Below, in pieces: positions 17,087-24,636 of a DNA stretch of 64,000 bases. Position 1 is the first letter of the stretch; each line of letters starts with the position of its first letter. The notes under the pieces were generated by a model, which was given only the letters and a program-made list of their open reading frames with translations, did not search any database and had not been told where the DNA came from. Made by a program: the position numbers and the translations under genes. The DNA comes from Mucilaginibacter roseus. Lineage in GTDB: Bacteria; Bacteroidota; Bacteroidia; Sphingobacteriales; Sphingobacteriaceae. The stretch spans positions 124,001 through 188,000 of the forward strand of contig NZ_JAJPWV010000005.1 of assembly GCF_021215455.1 (NCBI RefSeq). Direction: 5' to 3'.

Positions 17087-17463
17087 GATTTGTAAATTAA
17101 TTTATGTTAAACATTAAGTTTCCTATGCTAACCGAAGCAAATAATATTAAATATTAACCTTCGATTAATAAAACAAACATGTCATTATAACGATTTTTAA
17201 TTCACAATGTTGTGATTTATTATATTTGAGAATCATGTGAACTCAATTCACAACACATCATTTGTGTGTAATTCAATATAAACAACTAAAAACCAGCATA
17301 TTCGCACGATTTTCAATTATTGAGAGATATGTCAGGCGGCATTTTTTCATGAGTTGAGATGAGGTGACCTAATCTTGACATCGTCCATACAAATATCGGA
17401 AGAGGTACCTTTAATTCTGAACAGGGTAAATGCTTGCTTTTAAAACCTGGGTTATTATCCCTT
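17087..17463. other. 377-bp intergenic region with dyad repeats
   Basis: No open frame of credible length is present. The region is AT-rich and contains the upstream sequence of the 83-residue protein gene (leftward), a pair of related dyads listed separately, and a TATATTTG element (17221-17228, plus strand) that fits the -7 consensus but has no TTG 19 bases before it. The regulator gene at 17464-18354 ends here from the other side without a clear terminator. Confidence 0.6.
17199..17268. promoter_or_regulatory. Two related TTCACAA dyads (candidate operators)
   Basis: AATTCACAA occurs at 17199-17207 and again at 17245-17253. The first copy is half of the inverted repeat TCACAA-TG-TTGTGA (17202-17215), which lies directly before a TATATTTG box. 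The second is followed by TTTGTGTG and AATT in inverted orientation, giving a looser dyad. Shared half-sites at two dyads suggest a dimeric DNA-binding protein. No regulator can be assigned. Confidence 0.4.
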
Positions 17464-18354
17464 TTAAACGCTAACCTCAAGCTTATAACCTTTACCCCTT
17501 ACAACCACAATATTGATATTGGGATCGGGATCCAATTTTTTTCTGAGTTTAGATATAAACATGTCTAAACTTCGGCCAACAATAACACCCTCATCCTCCC
17601 ATATCTCTTTTTGAAGGCGGTTGCGCTCAATGGTACAGTTGGGAGATATCGCGAAAATGCGGAGCAGGCGTGTTTCGGTCCCGGTGAGGTCTGTAGCCTG
17701 TCCGTCTATTATAAGTTTACGGTTGCGGGTGTCAAACGCTACCGCTCCCAAAGTTAATATTTCGTCGGCCGGGGCGTTGGTAATTGTGTTTTTAAGTTTT
17801 ACAGATCTGAATAATACAAACCCAACAAATGCTAAAAATGGGAAACCGGCCAAAACATATCCGTTTTTTATCACAGTTATCCCCGTAGGCTTAAATTTAA
17901 CATCGATCACGTAATTTGCCCGGGGCTGATTTCTCCCTTTACAGGACACAATATCATCTTGTTTATTTTTTGATATCGCAAATCCATAAACTACATCGTT
18001 AGTACCCTGATTAAAAACATTAACAACAAAATCTTTGGAGATCGGGTCATTGGCCAGCAAACGACTGGCAGTATTTACCATAAGGGCCGGTTGAAAAGTA
18101 AGTTTATTTTCGAAACTGATCTGGTATTCATCTGCCGAAATTTTTTTTACCGGTAAAACCCTTGATGTACTGTCGCCCGACTGTAATAGCACTTCGTGCC
18201 CTACCCTGCGGAGCAAAACCTCTCTCCGTGCGAGGTCGAAGTCGCTAACATCTGCCAAACAGAAAGCAACGCTTATCACGGCGATAAACAAAAGCGTTAT
18301 CGATACTAACAAATACTTACGCTTTCCGGAAATCAGATTTCGGCTATCAACCAT
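17464..18354 (-). CDS. Membrane-anchored winged-helix transcription regulator
   Basis: A 296-residue protein with an N-terminal transmembrane helix (about residues 13-34), a roughly 130-residue beta-rich extracytoplasmic segment, a second helix (about 163-181), and a cytoplasmic C-terminal OmpR/PhoB-type winged helix from about 200. The winged helix shows LTGTETRLLRIFA, the recognition helix region VIVGRSLDMFISKLRKKL and the wing motif VVRGKGYKLE. There is no receiver domain, so it is a one-component sensor in the ToxR/CadC style but with the DNA-binding domain at the C-terminus. It is divergent from the exported protein gene at 18465, with TTTACA repeats in between. Confidence 0.85.
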   Translation of the reverse strand: MVDSRNLISGKRKYLLVSITLLFIAVISVAFCLADVSDFDLARREVLLRRVGHEVLLQSGDSTSRVLPVKKISADEYQISFENKLTFQPALMVNTASRLLANDPISKDFVVNVFNQGTNDVVYGFAISKNKQDDIVSCKGRNQPRANYVIDVKFKPTGITVIKNGYVLAGFPFLAFVGFVLFRSVKLKNTITNAPADEILTLGAVAFDTRNRKLIIDGQATDLTGTETRLLRIFAISPNCTIERNRLQKEIWEDEGVIVGRSLDMFISKLRKKLDPDPNINIVVVRGKGYKLEVSV

Positions 18355-18364
18355 AGTGTCAATA

Positions 18365-18397
18365 TTTTATTTACAAAGTTTACATTTTTATTTACAA
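18365..18397. promoter_or_regulatory. TTTACA direct repeats, candidate operator of the winged-helix regulator
   Basis: TTTACA occurs three times in the same direction at 18370-18375, 18379-18384 and 18391-18396. The outer two lie inside identical 12-mers TTTTATTTACAA spaced exactly 21 bp apart, two helical turns. Head-to-tail half-sites at about one-turn spacing are typical targets of OmpR-type winged helices. The element is 10-40 bp from the regulator start and about 70 bp from the divergent gene. Confidence 0.6.
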
Positions 18398-18464
18398 TAC
18401 GGATAATTCAGATGGGCAGCTATCAGCGTAGTTTCGTTGTATCAAATCGATAAAATATAAAAAT

Positions 18465-19031
18465 ATGAAAAAAATCATTTATGCGCTCGTTTTACCGCTG
18501 GTGGTGGTAAGCGGGCTTGTATTTGCTAATGATGAGGTAAAAGACGAGCCTTTAAAAAAAACAACCTCGAAGCCGCTAACCGCTACCGAAAAGGAAGCTG
18601 CACTAAAAAGATGGGAGGCTACACCTGATGGCATAAAGTACAAAGAATGGAAAGCCTCTGCCGAAGGTAGAAAGGTATTTGACGCCTCTGAGAAAGTAAG
18701 AGCGGATATTAAGGATTACAGCGATATGGATGCAGTTATAACCTCACTATCGCTTCCACCAAATTCATCATTAGGTTTCGGACTGATGGTAAAGATCAAT
18801 AATGAAGATTATATACTTAGTTTTGGAACTGAAAAGACTTTCGTAAATTTTTTAACATTTAATGGCGAATTTAAACAATTGTACAACCTGAAAATTAACG
18901 ACAGGATAATTATCAGGAGTCATAGCGTATCACACGCACCTAAATATTCCTATCCAATTATATCAGGCGACTACGTGAAATATGACGGTAAAGTAATTTA
19001 TGAACGCGCACCTCGCAAAGGTGGTTGCTAA
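18465..19031 (+). CDS. Exported protein of unknown function, divergent from the membrane regulator
   Basis: No family recognised. The 188-residue product has a signal peptide (cleavage after about residue 21, LVFA-NDEV), then two consecutive 12-residue units with the pattern W-x-A-S/T-x-x-G-x-K (RWEATPDGIKYK and EWKASAEGRKVF), then a beta-rich domain of about 100 residues (MVKINNEDYILSFG, NFLTFNGEF, INDRIIIRSHSVS), and a terminal Gly-Gly-Cys. Its promoter region is shared with the winged-helix gene, so it is the most likely regulatory target. It ends before a strong bidirectional terminator. Function cannot be inferred beyond export. Confidence 0.72.
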   Translation: MKKIIYALVLPLVVVSGLVFANDEVKDEPLKKTTSKPLTATEKEAALKRWEATPDGIKYKEWKASAEGRKVFDASEKVRADIKDYSDMDAVITSLSLPPNSSLGFGLMVKINNEDYILSFGTEKTFVNFLTFNGEFKQLYNLKINDRIIIRSHSVSHAPKYSYPIISGDYVKYDGKVIYERAPRKGGC

Positions 19032-19122
19032 GCTGTTATTTAGCGTATAGTGAATTGTTGGCAACTATAAAACGGGTTAAACAATCAAAATAAGTAAATA
19101 CAAATCAGGTGCAAACCGATAC

Positions 19123-19167
19123 ATATAAACACTGAAGCGCTTTTAATAAGCGCCTCAGTGTTTATAT
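19123..19167. terminator. Bidirectional intrinsic terminator
   Basis: Twenty-base arms (ATATAAACACTGAAGCGCTT and its near-complement) differ at one position and enclose the loop TTAAT, between the exported protein gene (+) and the convergent GH76 gene (-). Confidence 0.85.
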
Positions 19168-19171
19168 GACA

Positions 19172-20329
19172 TTAGTGATATCGGTATACATTATTCAGCA
19201 TAGAGACGCCGTTATGCGTTTCGAAGGAGTTAAGCACACCGGTGTCAGGCGTACGGATTCCCCATTTACCCCACATCAAACCGTTTGAATTGCGTGCTGC
19301 CCAGGCGGCTGTAGCATTATTGTCGAGCCATTGCCCGTAGGTACCCTGCAGTCCGGCCGATGCTACGTAAATACAAGCCCAGCGTGCGAATATTCCTTTA
19401 AATCCTTGCGTGTCGCCTGTATCATATTCATCAGGTAGTATGCCCGCCGAGTTACACATATTGTTTTTGGTATAATTCATTACATTGTTTGCCATGGTTG
19501 TATAATTTACCGCCGGATAGTAGCTGCGCAAAATATCGCAGGCACCTATAAAGGTTCCTTGGGTATAAGTACGTGTACCTTCGGTGATCACATTAGCTGC
19601 GTTAACAGCCCCCTTAACCTCGCCGTTTGAGACATAGAACATACCCACCATCCAATCCATAATCATTTTGGCTTTGGTTTTATAGTCGGCATTACCGGTT
19701 GCCTGGTATATCTTCATGGCACAAATAACAGCGGGCGCGTTTACGCAAACGTTTTTGGATTGCTTATCCGTTTTCCACCATAGGCCTCCACCCAGTTGCG
19801 TATCCCAGGCACGGTTCCAAACCAAGTCGAAGTTGGCTTTAGCCATATCCAGCATACCGCCATCATTGGTAATAGTATAAGCACGGATGCACATCAACGC
19901 CCCCCAGATGACGTCATCATTAAATTCGTTATTGGCCCAATTGGTTCCGTAACCATCGCGCATGCCGTTGTACAGGTAATGTATCTTGTTCTTAAAATCC
20001 TGGCTGGGGTTGGCATCGTAAGCATCAATAAACATCTCAATGGCTTCGGCCTGCGTCCAGAAGTCCATGCGGCCATTATGGTTCAGGTCTTTCCAATAAT
20101 AAGCTTTGAACGATGGCCCGTAGGTTCCATATTGATTGTAAAAATTGTTATTATAAACCTGCATAGCTAACAATGCTTCGCTTCGAGTAGGTATAGCCGC
20201 GGTCCGTTTATTACCGTTGGACACTGCCCCGCCGACTTTTGTTAGCGGTTCATTCTTTTTGCACCCCATTATTGAAAACGCGGTTATTACAATAGATAAT
20301 AAGCACAAAACAAGCGTTTGCTTTTTCAT
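19172..20329 (-). CDS. Family GH76 glycosidase lipoprotein (alpha-1,6-mannanase type)
   Basis: A 385-residue surface or periplasmic lipoprotein: signal peptide with the lipobox cysteine at residue 23 (SIMGCKK). The rest is an (alpha/alpha)6 fold with GH76 blocks YYWKDLNHNGRMDFWTQAE, and NDDVIWGALM, whose adjacent aspartates Asp138-Asp139 match the catalytic pair of characterised GH76 enzymes, plus WWKTDKQSKNVCVNAPAVI. GH76 enzymes cut alpha-1,6-mannan backbones of yeast or bacterial cell walls. The following GH18 gene on the same strand, upstream, is separated by a terminator, so both are probably single-gene units with related substrates. Confidence 0.9.
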   Translation of the reverse strand: MKKQTLVLCLLSIVITAFSIMGCKKNEPLTKVGGAVSNGNKRTAAIPTRSEALLAMQVYNNNFYNQYGTYGPSFKAYYWKDLNHNGRMDFWTQAEAIEMFIDAYDANPSQDFKNKIHYLYNGMRDGYGTNWANNEFNDDVIWGALMCIRAYTITNDGGMLDMAKANFDLVWNRAWDTQLGGGLWWKTDKQSKNVCVNAPAVICAMKIYQATGNADYKTKAKMIMDWMVGMFYVSNGEVKGAVNAANVITEGTRTYTQGTFIGACDILRSYYPAVNYTTMANNVMNYTKNNMCNSAGILPDEYDTGDTQGFKGIFARWACIYVASAGLQGTYGQWLDNNATAAWAARNSNGLMWGKWGIRTPDTGVLNSFETHNGVSMLNNVYRYH

Positions 20330-20361
20330 AAGTAAGTTGAATTTAATTGGTTGATGATAAA

Positions 20362-20404
20362 AAACGGTTAAAGCCTTTATGTGATATAAAAGCTTTAACC
20401 GTTT
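20362..20404 (-). terminator. Intrinsic terminator after the GH18 gene
   Basis: Thirteen-base perfect stem AAACGGTTAAAGC/GCTTTAACCGTTT with an AT-rich loop; on the minus strand it ends in TTTTTT. It lies between GH18 (upstream) and GH76 (downstream). Confidence 0.8.
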
Positions 20405-20407
20405 GTA

Positions 20408-21628
20408 TTATTGAATTTTAACTGATGTAATTACATCATTAGCGTTAGGTGACAGTGTAGTAAAGTTTGAATTGTTGGATGTCAGCGTCCACGATTGTCC
20501 GGTCGAGTTATTATCGGCATACATCGTCACGGTCCAACCGCTTGGTATTTTAATGGATGATGCCCAATCGTTCACAAAGCCAAATTTTTCGAGCTGGGTA
20601 AGCGTGTAAGTACCTTTCGGGATAATGCCGGTACCATAGCCACCATAATTAGCATCAGCAAAAAAGCGCACGCCAGTACCCAGGCTGGTATCGTATACCG
20701 TGGCCTTGCCATACAAAACATTTGAAAAACTGGAGAGATAGGTATGCACATCGGTATTTGGCAAATTATAAGTAAGGTAAATGCCGTAACCGTTATTCAC
20801 CGTTTGCGTAGCCAGGCTGGCCGCGGTAGCTGAGCTGGTTGCCTGAATGTCAATCGCAGCCGGACCAAGATTGGCCGCGCTTAAACCTGGAACTGTGGGT
20901 ACGGAGTACGTGCCATAAATGGCATTCCAGCTATAATTAATTTTTGAACCGACTGTTACTCCGTTATAGGATAATCGGGAAGCCGCAGGACCATAATAAT
21001 AAAATGAGATTATTTTGTTAGGCAACAACTGACGCAAGGCAGTTACCAAGTAAACAAACGAGCTGGAATTAGGCTGCCCGGTTCCATTAGCACCATAATT
21101 GGCATACTCATCGTCAAAGTCGATACCATCCAGATTATAGGTATTTACGGCATTAGCTAACTGCTGCGCGAAGGCCTGCGCGGCAGCCTGATTTGGAAAA
21201 TTACAAATACCCGCTCCCTGGTGATTACCTAATATAGACAGTAAAACTTTTATCCCCCTATCCTGCAATGGTTGGATATAAGTGTTACGATTAGTTAGCA
21301 CATTGGTAACCTGCTGATTAAAATAAAGCTGAGCCGTTTGAGTTGATGTATTGTAATTGATGTTAGCCGCGAAGATGATACCGATATCAAACAATTGCTC
21401 GCCTGTTGTGAGCTTGTAGTTGCCTACATTACGTATATCATTGTAATTCACTTCAACGTAACATACGCTTTTGGGGCCGCTTGCACCAAGTGCATCCGAC
21501 CTTTTTACAGGTGCTTGTTTATTCACGTCAACAACAGGTGCCGCGTCTTTTTTACAGGCTGAAATTGAGAGCATAAGCGCTCCGGCCGTCATAACGACAG
21601 CATTTTTAAATACTAAGTTTGTTTTCAT
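20408..21628 (-). CDS. GH18 endoglycosidase-like lipoprotein with C-terminal beta/gamma-crystallin-like domain
   Basis: A 406-residue lipoprotein (lipobox SISAC, Cys25). The central domain carries the GH18 catalytic signature DGIDFDDE (Asp167, Asp170, Asp172, Glu174), with SILGNHQGAG and FAQQLANAV around it, in the arrangement of endo-beta-N-acetylglucosaminidases (EndoH/EndoF type) that release N-glycans. Residues from about 317 contain two Greek-key-like units, VRFFADANYGGYGTGI and VTMYADNNSTGQSWTL, resembling beta/gamma-crystallin domains that bind calcium or glycans. Beside a mannanase, high-mannose N-glycan removal is the obvious guess. Chitinase activity is an alternative that sequence alone cannot exclude. 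Confidence 0.82.
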   Translation of the reverse strand: MKTNLVFKNAVVMTAGALMLSISACKKDAAPVVDVNKQAPVKRSDALGASGPKSVCYVEVNYNDIRNVGNYKLTTGEQLFDIGIIFAANINYNTSTQTAQLYFNQQVTNVLTNRNTYIQPLQDRGIKVLLSILGNHQGAGICNFPNQAAAQAFAQQLANAVNTYNLDGIDFDDEYANYGANGTGQPNSSSFVYLVTALRQLLPNKIISFYYYGPAASRLSYNGVTVGSKINYSWNAIYGTYSVPTVPGLSAANLGPAAIDIQATSSATAASLATQTVNNGYGIYLTYNLPNTDVHTYLSSFSNVLYGKATVYDTSLGTGVRFFADANYGGYGTGIIPKGTYTLTQLEKFGFVNDWASSIKIPSGWTVTMYADNNSTGQSWTLTSNNSNFTTLSPNANDVITSVKIQ

Positions 21629-21879
21629 AAATTGGTTTTTTTGGATTAATTGGTTTGGTTAGTAAAGAGCAGAACTTAGTTTATCCATAGGCAAATTGAT
21701 TTAGCTTAATAGGTGTGTTTACCTAAACCGGTAGATACGATAATGCAAACACGTTGACAGCAAGGGTGCCGGGCACCGAAAGAAATTTAATTGGTTATAG
21801 TTTATTCAAACGGACAAGCCAACCGTTTGGTTACATCACGATGTACAAAAAGAGTAGAGGCTATATTTTGCTAAAACAA

Positions 21880-21910
21880 AAACGGCCGCCTTTACAAAAA
21901 GCGGCCGTTT
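21880..21910 (-). terminator. Intrinsic terminator of the 3-keto-glycoside operon
   Basis: Ten-base perfect stem AAACGGCCGC/GCGGCCGTTT; the minus strand continues with TTTTTGTTTT. The 250 bp between here and the GH18 start hold only small hairpins (21765-21777 and 21807-21829). Confidence 0.85.
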
Positions 21911-21927
21911 ATTTTAGTTGGCATATA

Positions 21928-22692
21928 CTATAGCTCTCTCACCCAGATATTTCGATAACTGATAGGCTCGCTTGGGTCGCCGTGCGATTGTAGCTTTATT
22001 GGCGCAGGCCCATGCGCTTTATAAGCCGGTTGGCCGATGTATGGCGTATCTCCTTTTAAAATATAATTATTTTGCACCAGCACCCCGTTATGTATAGCGG
22101 TAACACGCGCAGGCGATTTCAGGCTGCCATCCTCGTTAAAACGTGGCGCGGTCCAGATAACATCATAGGTTTGCCACTCGCCCGGTTTGCGCGCAGCGTT
22201 AGCCAGCGGGATGGATTGCTTGTAGATACTACCTACCTGCCCATTTACATAAGTTTTATTCTGATAGTTGTCCAGCACTTGCAGTTCGTAACCACCAGCA
22301 CCCCAGGGCAACGCCGCTAAAAATATACCGCTGTTGCCCCTGCCCTGCCCGGTGCCATGTATAACCATGGGTATCTGGTACTCAATGTGGAGCTGGTAAT
22401 CGGTAAAGTTTCGTTTTGTGCGCAGGTCACCTTTGGTTTTATCAACAGTCATAGCGCCATTGGCAAGTTTCCATTTTTGGGTTGATGTGCTATCATTTAG
22501 TAACACCCATTCGTCAAGGTTTTTTCCGTCAAATAGCACAATAGCATCCGAAGGTGCTCCGCCCAACGTTTTGGCGGGTGTTACCATCTTTGGTTCGGGT
22601 GACCAAACCTCCGTATCTTCGGGCTTTGCATTCTGCGCATGCGCGTTCAGCGCAAATAAACCGGCTATTCCAATTGTATAGAGACTTTTCAT
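21928..22692 (-). CDS. 3-keto-disaccharide hydrolase-like protein (DUF1080 / PF06439)
   Basis: A 254-residue exported protein with the concanavalin-like fold of PF06439. Signal peptide MKSLYTIGIAGLFALNAHA; then IVLFDGKNLDEWV, GDLRTKRNFTDYQLHIEY, NSGIFLAA and YELQVLDNYQNKTYVNGQVGSIY, all hallmarks of the family. Some members cleave the glycosidic bond of 3-keto-glycosides by elimination; activity of this one is inferred. I prefer the ATG at 22692, which leaves a clean signal peptide and a 10-bp gap; the ATG at 22713 would overlap the previous gene. Third gene of an operon with the propeller-cytochrome protein and a larger DUF1080 protein. Confidence 0.88.
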   Translation of the reverse strand: MKSLYTIGIAGLFALNAHAQNAKPEDTEVWSPEPKMVTPAKTLGGAPSDAIVLFDGKNLDEWVLLNDSTSTQKWKLANGAMTVDKTKGDLRTKRNFTDYQLHIEYQIPMVIHGTGQGRGNSGIFLAALPWGAGGYELQVLDNYQNKTYVNGQVGSIYKQSIPLANAARKPGEWQTYDVIWTAPRFNEDGSLKSPARVTAIHNGVLVQNNYILKGDTPYIGQPAYKAHGPAPIKLQSHGDPSEPISYRNIWVREL

Positions 22693-22702
22693 TACTGTAA
22701 AT

Positions 22703-24628
22703 CTATTTTTCAAGCGACTTTATCCATTGAGCAATTTTGCGGGCTTCAGCCTTAGGTACCTGTGGCATAGGTGGCATAGGCGTTGAATAATCAGGCCAAT
22801 GCTCTGGTTTGGGCTCGCGTATCAATTCCATAATTTCTTCAACGCTATACTTGCGCTTAGCCACTTCAACATAAGCCGGGCCAACCTGGCGAGTATTAGC
22901 ATTATGGCAAGCCAGGCAAGTGTTTTTGGTAAGTAACGTTTTTACTTCAGCATAAGTGGGTGCTTTAGCGGGTGCAGCTGTTTTGGTGGCGGTACCCTTG
23001 CTCTCCTTTTTAGGTGCTACCACAACATTTTTGGCGGCAGTATTCTTTGTGCTTACACCTGTCATACTTAACTTCGGCCCTTCCGGGATATTGTTAAGCG
23101 TATAATAACCCGTTGGATGTACCAAAGAATAAGAGTTTTCAGCATCGCGTACGCCATCTACCGTGATTGTATGAATATAATATCGGCGCAGCTTGCTTAC
23201 AATTAAGCGGGCTTTAAATCCGTCTGCCGATACCTTAACACCCAGTATCGGGCATTTTTGCTCGTTAACCGGCGGGCTGCCGTAAACGCTATGGTATTTA
23301 TAGATGTAACTTTCAATGTTGTATGAGGCAATGTCGCTGGCCGTCTTTTGATCAACTGGTTTTGTAAACTCAATCTCAAAACCATCAGGCATGGCGCGGA
23401 TAGCACGCATTTCAAACGGCACTTTGTTATTCCATACCAAACGCTGTAAGCCCTCAGTAGCCTCGCCTGCCGACCCCCAACCGCGGTTAGTTTCGCCCGC
23501 GAAAAGAGAACCGTCCTTACCCCAGGCCAACCTTACCACTCCCGACTGAAAGCCACTGCGGAACGGCCAGGCAACGCCTTGATACTCACCGTTTACTTTT
23601 TCCATAAATACGCGGCTTACCATACTCTGGCCCTGATCGCCTACAAGTAGCTGGCCCTGGAACGGGCCAAATACGCCTTCCGGAATCTTAACGATCTCAG
23701 AATTTGAAATACCTAAAATACCGTGTGGCAACCATACAGCCGGCAATTGCAACTGGGGGAAGTCTTTCTTTATTTCGAATTCCGTGTTAAACTTTTCATT
23801 CACGATGTTTTGCGGTTTAACCGGGTTGCCATTTTTGTCGAACTCTTCGCGCATTTTGTTTTTAGCAAAAAACTGCTCAGACGTTATTTGTACCGGAGAG
23901 CCCGGCAAACCTGACCAAACCAAACTGGCCGGATGCCCCATAAATGAGCCCTTTTTAACCTGCATGATACTGCCTGAACCTACCCAATCGCCTTGATTAT
24001 CCGTATAAAATAATTCATTGTCGATCATACTGATACCGCAGGGAGAGCGCATACCTGCCGCCCATGGTTCAACCCGGCCATCTTCATAAATATGCAGCGC
24101 CCAGCCACGCCACGGCACCATGCTTTTAGGTATCCACCAAATTGGCGGGAAACCCAGATTGAGGGTAACAAAGAAAGATCCATCGGCAGCCAGCTTCGGG
24201 CCAAAGCTGTACTCGTGATAGTTACCTGATAATGGCCAGGCATAAATAGTTTTAAATTCATCGGCCACACCGTCCATATCGGTATCGGTCATTTTAGTTA
24301 ACTCGCCGCGCTGAACGCAATACAATGAGCCATTTTTGTAAGCCACACCTAAAACCTCATGCAAACCCGAAGCAAACTTGCGAAAAAAAGGCCGCTGGCT
24401 TGATGGATTCTCCACAATGAAAATATCCCCACGACGAGTTGATACCGCCAGGTTGCCGTTAGGCATAACGCATAAGCCACCTACCTCCAGTATGTTACCT
24501 TCGGGAGCAGGCACGCGCATTATCTTAAAATAGTCGTCCTCTTTTGGTGATTCGGCTTGTGCTAAACATGTACCGGGTAGCAACAGGCTTAACAAACCAA
24601 CCTTTATATATTTAATAATATTGTTCAT
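22703..24628 (-). CDS. Exported beta-propeller dehydrogenase-like protein with C-terminal cytochrome c
   Basis: A 641-residue protein: signal peptide, a long NHL/sorbosone-dehydrogenase-like propeller (LEVGGLCVMPNGNLAVSTRRGD, PCGISMIDNELFYTDNQGDWVG, LLVGDQGQSMVSRVF), a short middle beta domain, an Ala/Lys/Pro/Thr-rich linker at about 535-560 and a class I cytochrome c with the heme motif CLACH at 571-575 and a candidate axial Met in PMPPMP. This architecture is called membrane-bound dehydrogenase in Planctomycetes and Bacteroidota. Sandwiched between two 3-keto-glycoside hydrolase-like genes, it may oxidise a sugar or take electrons from a 3-dehydrogenase; that role is inference. Confidence 0.85.
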   Translation of the reverse strand: MNNIIKYIKVGLLSLLLPGTCLAQAESPKEDDYFKIMRVPAPEGNILEVGGLCVMPNGNLAVSTRRGDIFIVENPSSQRPFFRKFASGLHEVLGVAYKNGSLYCVQRGELTKMTDTDMDGVADEFKTIYAWPLSGNYHEYSFGPKLAADGSFFVTLNLGFPPIWWIPKSMVPWRGWALHIYEDGRVEPWAAGMRSPCGISMIDNELFYTDNQGDWVGSGSIMQVKKGSFMGHPASLVWSGLPGSPVQITSEQFFAKNKMREEFDKNGNPVKPQNIVNEKFNTEFEIKKDFPQLQLPAVWLPHGILGISNSEIVKIPEGVFGPFQGQLLVGDQGQSMVSRVFMEKVNGEYQGVAWPFRSGFQSGVVRLAWGKDGSLFAGETNRGWGSAGEATEGLQRLVWNNKVPFEMRAIRAMPDGFEIEFTKPVDQKTASDIASYNIESYIYKYHSVYGSPPVNEQKCPILGVKVSADGFKARLIVSKLRRYYIHTITVDGVRDAENSYSLVHPTGYYTLNNIPEGPKLSMTGVSTKNTAAKNVVVAPKKESKGTATKTAAPAKAPTYAEVKTLLTKNTCLACHNANTRQVGPAYVEVAKRKYSVEEIMELIREPKPEHWPDYSTPMPPMPQVPKAEARKIAQWIKSLEK

Positions 24629-24636
24629 GCTGATAA

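Noticed and set aside
21765-21829. Two hairpins (GGTGCC/GGCACC and CAAACGG/CCGTTTG) as terminators
   Set aside because: Neither is followed by a T-run on either strand and no gene ends next to them; they are left unassigned.
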